From Planctomycetia bacterium (lineage in GTDB: Bacteria; Planctomycetota; Phycisphaerae; Phycisphaerales; SM1A02), in contig SXOD01000010.1 in assembly GCA_005776885.1 (NCBI GenBank), forward strand, positions 1 to 36,690: a stretch of DNA of 36,690 nucleotides, in the 5' to 3' direction. The stretch's first letter is position 1. Each line of letters opens with the position of its first letter. The position numbers and the translations under genes are program-made. This document shows, in pieces, positions 1 through 6,890 of the stretch. The notes beneath the pieces were generated by a model. It made no database searches and was not told the origin of the DNA. It saw only the letters and a program-made list of their open reading frames with translations.

Positions 1-98
1 CGAATAACTTGAAGAGGTTGAGTTAGAAAAGTTGTCATCGAACCAGATATGGCGCCATTGGTTATATCCGAAAAGGCTTTTGAATTTATAATATTCAT
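1..98 (-). CDS. Mitochondrial carrier family protein, N-terminal fragment (eukaryotic)
   Basis: This is the first 33 codons of a gene that runs off the left edge, starting at an ATG whose complement is at 96-98. The peptide reads GAISGSMTTFLTQPLQVIR at its C-terminal end. This resembles the first helix and the start of the signature of the SLC25 mitochondrial carriers (small-residue helix followed by P-x-D/E-x-x-K/R), here as PLQVIR with Q in place of the usual acid. Carriers of this family move metabolites across the inner mitochondrial membrane. The substrate cannot be told from the fragment. The gene is AT-rich like the next two and is transcribed divergently from the zinc-finger gene, with only 94 bases between the two start codons. 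Such spacing fits a compact protist genome. The family call rests on one motif in a short fragment. Confidence 0.6.
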   Translation of the reverse strand, partial: MNIINSKAFSDITNGAISGSMTTFLTQPLQVI

Positions 99-192
99 TT
101 TTTAAATTTTAAAAATAAACAAAATAATTTTTATTACATTTACTAGTAAATAAATTTCTTTAAATTTGTTTCAAAATAAATTTAAATAAATT
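99..192. promoter_or_regulatory. AT-rich divergent intergenic spacer (eukaryotic)
   Basis: This spacer separates two divergent eukaryotic start codons and is almost all A and T. It presumably holds both promoters and 5' leaders. No specific factor site can be named. Confidence 0.4.
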
Positions 193-1257
193 ATGGAGGA
201 AGACTATGACGAGAACATTATGGAGAATATTGACGATGAGGACGAAGAAATGATGAACGAAAATCTTAAAAATGGAAAAGAAGGAGAATATAGGTTAAAT
301 AGTGAAAAAATTGGTCCTCCTAATATCACTCTGAAGCCCCCCGGAACAAAACAAAAAAGACGAAGCAAAAATGACTGCAATGGAAGAGACTACGTCTGTG
401 GTTGCGGGAAAACATACCTCTCCTACCCCGCTCTCTATACACATATCAAAACCAAACATAATGGCAAAACCCCAGACGGTACCAACGCCAACCAGATTCA
501 GAACGGCAAGGGCAGGGGCCGACCGAGAAAAAACTTTTTGATAAATGAAGATTTCATAAGAAGACAAGAGCGACAAGAAGGGATCGAAGAAAGAAATTTG
601 GAATTTAGAGAAATCTACAACAAAAAAGAAAACACTAATGAATACTCAGCTTCTAAAGAACAAATTTACTCAAATATTTTCAATACTCTTGGTCTCTCAG
701 GGTATGTAAGGGACCCTCTTGCCATTTTTACAAATTTGATCGATGAAGCAAATTCCACTGACAGAAAGAAGAAAGGCTATTTAATATTATACAAAAAAAT
801 GAAATGTTTTATTGATACACACATCAAGGAAAGATTTTTCACAAATTATAAAAATGACGAGCCAAAAGACCACTTCTTTTCCAATTTAGAAAAAGAAGAA
901 CTGACGTGCGATGATATTTTCGCAATTTTCCTTTTAGACATGGCGAGAACCGTCAATTTCAAATTTTTGAAGAATTTGTTAATTTTTGTCAAGAATTTGA
1001 GAGACTGCATGAACCTTATCGGCTGGGAAATTTTATCGGAATATAAAAGTATTCGTAATGAGCCGACCACATTAGAATTTACCTCAGTGAAAAATGCTGA
1101 GTGTCTCCCTGACATAACAAATGATTATATTAATTTGTTCCTCCCAAATAATTTTCCCAAGTTCGATAAGCATCTTGCTGTAGTGATAATAAACATGTTC
1201 TGTGATTGGTTGTACAAGCATAAGTTTAGTAATAAAAAGTTGAAGTTTATAAAATAA
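193..1257 (+). CDS. C2H2-like zinc-finger and AT-hook protein (eukaryotic, ciliate-like)
   Basis: A 354-residue protein with an acidic N-terminus (residues 2-23). A short zinc-finger-like unit spans residues 67-89, with Cys69, Cys71, His84 and His89 (C-x-C-x12-H-x4-H), and an AT-hook-like GRGRPRK lies at 107-113. The finger plus basic GRP motif suggests a DNA-binding protein. I recall this tight C-x-C finger, ending in HIKTKH and followed by a basic GRP stretch, as common in ciliate proteins, but that is memory and was not searched. The rest (about 120-354) is Lys/Asn/Phe-rich, probably helical, and not recognised. Codon use is strongly AT-biased. The frame ends at TAA with no in-frame TAA or TAG, so a code that reassigns UAA/UAG to glutamine is unlikely. 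The neighbours are two other eukaryotic genes, and nothing about it is bacterial. Confidence 0.7.
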   Translation: MEEDYDENIMENIDDEDEEMMNENLKNGKEGEYRLNSEKIGPPNITLKPPGTKQKRRSKNDCNGRDYVCGCGKTYLSYPALYTHIKTKHNGKTPDGTNANQIQNGKGRGRPRKNFLINEDFIRRQERQEGIEERNLEFREIYNKKENTNEYSASKEQIYSNIFNTLGLSGYVRDPLAIFTNLIDEANSTDRKKKGYLILYKKMKCFIDTHIKERFFTNYKNDEPKDHFFSNLEKEELTCDDIFAIFLLDMARTVNFKFLKNLLIFVKNLRDCMNLIGWEILSEYKSIRNEPTTLEFTSVKNAECLPDITNDYINLFLPNNFPKFDKHLAVVIINMFCDWLYKHKFSNKKLKFIK

Positions 1258-1365
1258 ACTAATCATATAGTAAAAGTATGTAATAAGTAATTTTATATGC
1301 TTAAAACTATTCTTCTCTCTCTTTTATCAATTATTGTATGTTTAAAATAACAATATACTTATTAA
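1258..1365. other. AT-rich intergenic spacer (eukaryotic)
   Basis: About 108 bases between two eukaryotic genes on the same strand, very AT-rich, with several TAA/TATA-like stretches. It probably holds the 3' end of one transcript and the promoter of the next. No defined site is visible. Confidence 0.4.
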
Positions 1366-1655
1366 ATGGAAGGCGAAAATACAAAACCCGAAGAGTTCGA
1401 AAAAACAGAGCATAATCTTGCTAAAAAGCAAGTCCGTTGGGACGAAGACAAAATAAAAATCCTCGAGGAAGACAAACTGCTCCACCCGAAGAAAAAAATT
1501 GATGAACCAAAGACTCCCTACCTCATGAATGAAGGTGATGATTTGTACTCACAAAAACTAAACGAGATTAATAAATTGCAACCCACAGTATAATTTTTCT
1601 AATAGAAGGAGGAACTGCTGGCAGAGGTCAGCAAAAGATTAGAAGAAAGACAATA
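1366..1655 (+). CDS. Protein phosphatase inhibitor-2 (IPP-2) family protein, 3' end lost at the join
   Basis: The first exon encodes 74 residues. RWDE (24-27) and KIDEPKTPY (44-52) match the two best-known motifs of inhibitor-2, K-x-x-x-W-D-E and K-I-D-E-P-x-T-P-Y. Inhibitor-2 binds protein phosphatase 1; Thr50 corresponds to the threonine phosphorylated by GSK-3 in animals (Thr72 in mammalian I-2). Read without splicing, the frame stops at TAA 1591-1593 after 75 residues, much shorter than the roughly 150-200 of the family. Removing an 18-nt GT...AG segment (1588-1605) keeps the frame open into a Lys/Glu-rich stretch, KEELLAEVSKRLEERQYGK, up to the join. In the family this zone would carry the helical (K/R)-x-H-Y-N-E-G region; the resemblance is only partial. 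The motif identification is fairly strong; the spliced 3' part is inference. Confidence 0.65.
1588..1605 (+). other. Candidate 18-nt spliceosomal mini-intron
   Basis: The segment begins GTATAA, ends TAATAG, is entirely A/T apart from the splice-site G residues and one C, and sits at phase 0 in the inhibitor-2-like gene. It contains an in-frame TAA that splicing would remove, restoring an open coding frame. Very short introns are known from heterotrich ciliates (about 15-16 nt) and chlorarachniophyte nucleomorphs (18-21 nt). Alternatively the gene simply ends at the TAA. Confidence 0.4.
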
Positions 1656-1665
1656 CGGCAAGGGT
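1650..1665. other. Junction between eukaryotic and bacterial DNA
   Basis: Left of this point the DNA is AT-rich and eukaryotic; right of it the DNA is GC-rich and bacterial. Read on the minus strand, the bacterial oppD is normal through QTLAV (codon at 1654-1656). It then reads LSFF and a stop instead of the expected G-E-S-G-S-G-K-S. Read on the plus strand, the eukaryotic frame stays plausible through about 1655. A few bases shared by the two sources may underlie the join. Confidence 0.85.
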
Positions 1666-1806
1666 TTGCTGCCGGTGGAGCGCCATGCTGACGCCGCACA
1701 CGGCCTGGATGCGTGGTCCGCCCGCGTTGTCAAAGCTCACCGCGAGGTCGGCGACCTCCAGGAGCGGCGTCGAGGTGGGCGATATGGCGGAGGTCGGGGA
1801 GACCAT
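1655..1806 (-). CDS. oppD: Peptide ABC transporter ATP-binding protein OppD/DppD, N-terminal fragment
   Basis: About 51 codons of an ATPase start at the ATG complementary to 1804-1806. This overlaps the last base of the upstream permease stop codon (TGATG), a translational-coupling arrangement. The text LLEVADLAVSF, then GVSMAL and QTLAV, is the usual start of an OppD-type ABC ATPase: a first beta strand, a variable loop, and the strand leading into Walker A. The sequence is cut by the join immediately before the Walker A residues, so no catalytic motif survives here. In its genome the gene is presumably complete and would power the permeases encoded just upstream. OppF, which normally follows OppD, would lie beyond the join and cannot be assessed. 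Confidence 0.8.
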
Positions 1807-3305
1807 CAGTGCGCGGCCTTTCGCAGCTTGGGGTCGATCGCGTCGCGGAGCGCCTCGCCGAGGAGGTTGTACGCCAGCACGGTCAGGAAGATGGCCAGTC
1901 CCGGGAAGATCGCGAGCCACCAGATGAACTGTCCCGTCTCGCCCGTGGCCGAGGCCAGGAGCTTGCCCCAAGAGGCCTGGCCCACGGGCCCCAAGCCGAG
2001 GAAGGAGAGCGTGGCCTCCGCGAGGATCGCCGCAGCGATCGCGAACGATGCCTGGACCAGGACCGGCGTCACGCCGTTGGTCAGCATGTGCTTGAAGAGG
2101 ATCGTGTGGAGCGGCAGGCCCAGCGCCCGCGCGGCCTGCACGAAGTCCGTGTTGCGGAGCTTGAGGAACTCCGCGCGAATGAATCGCGCCGGTCCGGGCC
2201 AGGAGACGCATCCGATGATGGCCATCATCACGTAGGTGTTCCGTGGAAGCACGGCCGCGGCCACGATCAGCAGGAAGAGCACCGGGATCGCCATGAAGAT
2301 CTCCAGGATGCGAGACAGGACCATGTCCACGCGCCCGCCGAAGTACCCCATGAGCGCGCCCAGCGTGATGCCGATGAGGAGCGAGATTCCCGTCGAGACG
2401 AATCCGATCGAGATGGAAAGCCGGCACGCATGCAGCATCTGCGACACCACGTCCTTGCCGACCGTGTCAGTGCCCAGCACGAACTTGCGCTCGCCGAGCG
2501 CGGTTCCTTCCCAGTCGCCGGTGGCCTGCGCGAACGTCGTGCCCGGCGGTTCCAGGTAGAAGTCGGTCCGAGACTGGTCGGGGCCAAAGGGAATCGGGGC
2601 CCAGACGTTTCTCATCGTGCCGGCGGCTTGCCCCTCCGAGAATCGATCCATGAGTGCCACGGGCTCGATCCACCGCGAGGCGATCGCGGCCGTGCACACC
2701 GTCGCCACGGTGACCACCCAGAGGAGCCGCCGGCCGGCGCGACGCTTGGGCGCACCCAGTGGCACGAGCCCGAGGCATGCCAACCCGATGACGAGACAGA
2801 CCATCGCCGAGGCCGTCCACGCGGTCGACTGGAGCCGCCCGACCGATCGCACCCATTCGCTCCCGGTGTCATCTACCAACCACTCGCGCACGGCTCCCAT
2901 GAAGACCACCGAGAGGCCGGCCTGGAGTGCGAACACGCACAAGAGTCCCAACCGAGCGCCACGGGTGCGCCACCGGAGGAAGAACACGAGCGGGAGCCCA
3001 GCCACTCCCCCAAGGAGCATCAGGAGGTCGGTGGCGTTGAGGTGTTCCCACAAGGGACTCCAGGAGCGGACGACAATGCCGTCTGCCGACTGGACCGTCC
3101 ACAGCGGGAGGCCGCTGGCGATCACCGGGGCCAGGATGGCGCACAAGGCCACGAGGCCGATCCACGCGGTGGCGGCCTGCGCACCGCGCCGAGCGATCGT
3201 CCGGTCCCATGCGTCGGCCCAGAACGGCTTCGCACGCTGCACGCCGATGCCGCGCATCACCTCGATGCCGCTGACGGATTCGCGTTGGACGGGTGTGGTG
3301 GACAT
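1806..3305 (-). CDS. oppC: Peptide ABC transporter permease OppC/DppC with extra N-terminal membrane segments
   Basis: A 499-residue inner-membrane permease of the binding-protein-dependent type. The conserved C-terminal half has FVLGTDTVGKDVVSQ (about 275-289), the EAA-type loop FVQAARALGLP that contacts the ATPase, and the typical ending LLGEALRDAIDPKLRK. Family members are usually about 280-330 residues. The excess lies between the first membrane helix (about 45-63) and the LGTD motif. It contains four further hydrophobic stretches (about 92-110, 119-138, 164-183, 193-211). Start: ATG at 3305, 21 bases after the oppB stop, without a clear Shine-Dalgarno. The stop overlaps the oppD start. 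It should pair with OppB to form the channel. The extra helices are unusual and their role is unknown. Confidence 0.88.
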   Translation of the reverse strand: MSTTPVQRESVSGIEVMRGIGVQRAKPFWADAWDRTIARRGAQAATAWIGLVALCAILAPVIASGLPLWTVQSADGIVVRSWSPLWEHLNATDLLMLLGGVAGLPLVFFLRWRTRGARLGLLCVFALQAGLSVVFMGAVREWLVDDTGSEWVRSVGRLQSTAWTASAMVCLVIGLACLGLVPLGAPKRRAGRRLLWVVTVATVCTAAIASRWIEPVALMDRFSEGQAAGTMRNVWAPIPFGPDQSRTDFYLEPPGTTFAQATGDWEGTALGERKFVLGTDTVGKDVVSQMLHACRLSISIGFVSTGISLLIGITLGALMGYFGGRVDMVLSRILEIFMAIPVLFLLIVAAAVLPRNTYVMMAIIGCVSWPGPARFIRAEFLKLRNTDFVQAARALGLPLHTILFKHMLTNGVTPVLVQASFAIAAAILAEATLSFLGLGPVGQASWGKLLASATGETGQFIWWLAIFPGLAIFLTVLAYNLLGEALRDAIDPKLRKAAH

Positions 3306-3326
3306 GCAGCGGACGGGGTTCGGGAA

Positions 3327-4877
3327 TCAGTCGAAGGACACGCGCGGGTCGGCGAAGGCGTAGAGGATGTCGGCCAGGAGCAAGGCCAGGAGGTTCACCA
3401 TGCCCACCATGAAGGTGTTGGCCAGGATGAGCTCGCGGTCGCGGAGGTTGATCGCCTCCAGCATGAGGCTCCCCATGCCGGGGACGGAGAAGATCTTCTC
3501 GACGATGAGCGATCCCGCCAGCATGGCCGGGAAGATCGCGACAAACATCGTGATGAGCGGCAGCAAGCTGTTTCGGAAGACGTGGTAGATCTGGACATCG
3601 CGCGACGTGACCCCCTTGGCCTTGGCGGTCCGCACGAAATCCATGTTGGCGTTGTCCAGCATCGACGCCCTGGTCTGCTTCGCGAGGACGGCGAAGCCGC
3701 CGTACACCAGGCAGGCCACCGGGAGCGCGACGTGCCACAGCGTGTCCAGCACGTAGCCCATCTCGAAGGTGCCGCCTGCCCACGAAGGAAGGAAGGGCAT
3801 CGAATCGGCGTTCTTGGCGTGGAGTCCCGCCACGGGGAACCACCCGAGGAACTTCTTGTCGGCCAGGTACCCGATCATGAGCACGCCGGCCCAGACGGTC
3901 GGAATGCTCCAGAGGGCCACGAACGTGGCGCCGGAAATCGTGTCAAACCACTTGCCGCGGCGGGCCGCCGCCAAGATGCCCGTGGGAACCGCGACCAGGT
4001 AGATGACTGGAATGGCCAAGACATTGAGGAGCAAGGTGACCGGCAAGGCATCGAGGATCAGGTCCAAGACCGGCCTGCCCTTGCTGAACGCGGTCCCGAG
4101 GTCGGGGGCAGCCAGGTGCAGCACGCCGGGAACGAGGGGGACCCCGGCCTGCTGATAGGGAAGTCGCTCAAACAGCCCGTCGGCCTGCACTCGGGCACGC
4201 TCGCAGCTCACCCACTTGGCATCCAAGACCTGCACGGCGACTTCCACGGCCTGGAATGAGCCGAGCGACCGGTCAGGGACAAGCGCCGCGACTCCTTCCA
4301 CGTCGACCTCTCCATCCGGGGCCACCAACCCCGGGGACCCCGCCTCGACGGCGTATCGCCCGAGCAGTCGCTCCACGTCGCGGCCGGCCACCAGGTACTC
4401 CGCGCGTGCCTTGGCGTAGTCGCGAGCGACGCCATTGAACGTCGCACGCAGTGTGTTCGATCCGGCCTCGGCCCCAGGCGCAGGGTCGGTCGCCGCGGCG
4501 TTGGCGATGGCGTCTGCCGCATCGGCTGGCACCCACGGATTCCACGCGGTCCCCGAAAGCATGGGCAGCTTGACGGACCGGGGCGCACGGACGAGTTCGC
4601 CGCCATCCTTCAACTGGTCACGCCGACCAAACTTGACGGGGCTGATGCGCCCCAGCCATCGGCCGTACTGCATCACGACGGGGTCCTTCAGGCCGTAGCG
4701 GTCCTCCAGGTACGCCTCCAGCAACGCCGCCTTGCTCGCCTCCATCTGGCCGCCGGTCACGCGGAGGCCGGCGCCGATCCCGCCTGGCGAGAGCGCCAGC
4801 AGGCAGAAGACCATCAAGGTGATGCCGACGATCGTCGGCACCATCAGGAAGAGTCTTCGGGCGATGTATGAACCCAT
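3327..4877 (-). CDS. oppB: Peptide ABC transporter permease OppB/DppB with a large extracytoplasmic insertion
   Basis: A 516-residue permease. The N-terminal helix (about 10-30) and the following YGLKDPVVMQYGRWLG are typical of DppB/OppB, as are DLGTAFSKGRPV (259-270) and all later segments. These include the EAA loop MDFVRTAKAKGV (about 412-423) and the end LLADILYAFADPRVS. Normal members have about 305-340 residues. Here about 175 extra residues (roughly 81-257) are inserted between WLG and DLGT, in the loop between helices 1 and 2 that faces the periplasm. The insert is mostly polar, with no obvious membrane segment. The gene lies 42 bases after oppA and 21 before oppC in the same operon. 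The insert may form a docking or sensing domain; that is inference. Confidence 0.88.
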   Translation of the reverse strand: MGSYIARRLFLMVPTIVGITLMVFCLLALSPGGIGAGLRVTGGQMEASKAALLEAYLEDRYGLKDPVVMQYGRWLGRISPVKFGRRDQLKDGGELVRAPRSVKLPMLSGTAWNPWVPADAADAIANAAATDPAPGAEAGSNTLRATFNGVARDYAKARAEYLVAGRDVERLLGRYAVEAGSPGLVAPDGEVDVEGVAALVPDRSLGSFQAVEVAVQVLDAKWVSCERARVQADGLFERLPYQQAGVPLVPGVLHLAAPDLGTAFSKGRPVLDLILDALPVTLLLNVLAIPVIYLVAVPTGILAAARRGKWFDTISGATFVALWSIPTVWAGVLMIGYLADKKFLGWFPVAGLHAKNADSMPFLPSWAGGTFEMGYVLDTLWHVALPVACLVYGGFAVLAKQTRASMLDNANMDFVRTAKAKGVTSRDVQIYHVFRNSLLPLITMFVAIFPAMLAGSLIVEKIFSVPGMGSLMLEAINLRDRELILANTFMVGMVNLLALLLADILYAFADPRVSFD

Positions 4878-4919
4878 GGTGAGTCGTCGATTGAGTGAGG
4901 CGGCGGACGCGAGCCCCTG

Positions 4920-6812
4920 TCAGCGAACCGGCTCGGGATCGGCGCCGACGCGGCACCACTCCTGCGGCTCCAGGCCGGTCTTGTAGGCCTGCACATTCCC
5001 GAACTTGCGGGAGACGAAGCGAAGCCACGGACTCACGCGGAGGAAGGTGTAAGGCTGGTCTTCATGGACGACCGCGTGGAATCGCTGCCAGATGAGCTGT
5101 CGCTGGGGCGTGTCCATCGTGAGCCGGCCGCGGGTGATCAGGTCGTCCGCATCCGGGTTGGCCCACTGTATGAAGTTGTCGCCCTGGTCCTGGATGCTGC
5201 TGGAGTGCCAGATCTGCTGCGGGTCGGACTCTGGTGCATTGGCGCTCCATCCCATGATGAGCGCATCAAAGTCCCGGGTCTTCAGCATGTCGGTGAAGAA
5301 CGACCAATCCACGACCTTTGGGACGCACACGATCTTGGCCTTCTGGCACTGGCCACGGATGTAATCCATGATCCGGTCCATGATCTGGCCGCCGGTGGAG
5401 ATCGTGAACTCGAACTCGAAGCGCTTTCCCGTGGGGAACACGCCGTCGTGCAGCTGGTACTCCAGCACGCCATCGCCGTCGGCATCCTCCCATCCGGCCT
5501 CGACAAGCAGCGACTGCGCCGCCTCCATGTCGAAGGGCCACGGCGTGACCGCGTGGTTGTAGGCGGTGCTCTCGGGACCGTTCGGGCCAGTCGCGACGAC
5601 GCCGATGCCGTCCCAGATGTCCTTGATCATCGTCTCGCGGTCCAGGATCATCGTCATCGCACGCCGCACGCGCTTGTCGTGGAATGGCGTGAACTGCCCG
5701 GAGGGGCCGCCGCGCTTGCCGCACTGCCACCCGATGAACGAGTAGCCGCTGCGCATGTTCAGCCAGTTGAGCGCGTCGTTGACTTCGAGGAACTCTGCTT
5801 CCTGGCTCTTCTTGACGAACTGCGGCGACGTCGGCGTCATGAAGTCGCCCTCGCCGTTCTCGTACGCCGTCAGCGACGCGAGGTCGTTGGTCACCACCTT
5901 GAAGCGAAGCCCATCCAGCGTCGATGGATCACCCCAGTACTGTTCGTCTCGGACCAACACGATGTCGGAGCCCGGCGTCCACTGATCGGCCAATGAGGCG
6001 GTGGGAAGCTTGAACTGCCCGCTGCCCACGCACAGGCCCGTGGACTGGTTGATCTGCTCCGGTTCCAGCACGCCGTAGACGTGCTTGGGGAGGATGTAGT
6101 TCCCCATGATGTCCGGATTCGTGAAGAGGGCCTCGGTGAAGAGGAAGTCCACGACCAGGTCCGAGACGACGACCACGTCCTTGACCTTGTCCAGGAGCGC
6201 GCGGCTTCGCTCCGCCTCGATGAGCGGGTTCTTGATGAAGTCGATGAAGGTGTAGCGAACGTCCTCTGCCGTGACCGCGTGTCCATCGGAAAACTTCGCC
6301 CGGGGATTGATGTGGCAGCGCACCCAGAGACCGTCGGGATCGATTTGCCAGGCGTCGGCCAGCACGCCGACCCGATCCAGGGTCTTGGGGTCCAGGGCCA
6401 TGAGCGGCTCGACGACCCGGTCGATGACGCGACGACCATAGACATCCGTGGACAGGTACGGCGTGATGCGGGCGGGCTGTGCGCCAAAGATCTCGGTGAC
6501 CTCCCCGCCGGGCAGGAATCCGGGTGTCTGGCGCGGATCGGTGGCGGCCACCATCGGCCCGCTCCACACGACATCGACGCCAGGTCGAGCCCAAGACTCG
6601 TCTCCCGGGCCGCGGGACGCCACGCCCGATCCGCCCGCAGCGACCTGTGCGGCCTGCACGGGGCGAGCCTCCATCGCGGCGATCCGGGCATCCAGGGCGT
6701 CGACCCGTTGCCAGAGTCGATCGGACTGGATCATCTGCAGGATGCCGACCGTGACGAATGCCACGATCAAGAGCGTGAGAACGAGGTCCTTGAGGCCAAA
6801 TCGATTCCGCAT
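4920..6812 (-). CDS. oppA: Membrane-anchored peptide-binding protein OppA/DppA (SBP family 5)
   Basis: A 630-residue extracytoplasmic solute-binding protein of family 5. Features include LMALDPKTLDRVGVLADAW, FSDGHAVTAEDVRYTF (the family's signature region) and EYWGDPSTLDGLRFKVV-like text. The end, FHAVVHEDQPYTFLR, is also typical. The N-terminus is odd: a hydrophobic segment (about 9-27) with no lipobox cysteine or clear signal-peptidase site. A short heptad-like stretch follows (about 30-50, DRLWQRVDALDARIAAMEAR) and looks like a coiled coil. The protein is therefore probably an uncleaved, anchored, possibly oligomeric receptor. The ATG at 6812 has AGGA seven bases upstream. It lies 78 bases after the upstream OppC-like permease. 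Ligand specificity (peptide, nickel or sugar) cannot be told. Confidence 0.87.
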   Translation of the reverse strand: MRNRFGLKDLVLTLLIVAFVTVGILQMIQSDRLWQRVDALDARIAAMEARPVQAAQVAAGGSGVASRGPGDESWARPGVDVVWSGPMVAATDPRQTPGFLPGGEVTEIFGAQPARITPYLSTDVYGRRVIDRVVEPLMALDPKTLDRVGVLADAWQIDPDGLWVRCHINPRAKFSDGHAVTAEDVRYTFIDFIKNPLIEAERSRALLDKVKDVVVVSDLVVDFLFTEALFTNPDIMGNYILPKHVYGVLEPEQINQSTGLCVGSGQFKLPTASLADQWTPGSDIVLVRDEQYWGDPSTLDGLRFKVVTNDLASLTAYENGEGDFMTPTSPQFVKKSQEAEFLEVNDALNWLNMRSGYSFIGWQCGKRGGPSGQFTPFHDKRVRRAMTMILDRETMIKDIWDGIGVVATGPNGPESTAYNHAVTPWPFDMEAAQSLLVEAGWEDADGDGVLEYQLHDGVFPTGKRFEFEFTISTGGQIMDRIMDYIRGQCQKAKIVCVPKVVDWSFFTDMLKTRDFDALIMGWSANAPESDPQQIWHSSSIQDQGDNFIQWANPDADDLITRGRLTMDTPQRQLIWQRFHAVVHEDQPYTFLRVSPWLRFVSRKFGNVQAYKTGLEPQEWCRVGADPEPVR

Positions 6813-6890
6813 TGGTGGTCCTGTTCCCGCCGGGATCCTCGCGGGTCCGACAGGGCCACGTAGGCTAGCGGCTTCTGGATGCCCCGGTCG

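Noticed and set aside
1..1655. The AT-rich eukaryotic segment as a horizontally acquired island in the bacterium
   Set aside because: Both the eukaryotic and the bacterial gene are truncated at the same point and no mobile element or repeat borders the segment. A chimera explains this more simply.
1713..4259. An 848-codon open frame on the plus strand opposite the permease genes
   Set aside because: It is rich in His, Arg, Asp and Gly and matches nothing. It is the mirror of well-supported permease genes in GC-rich DNA.
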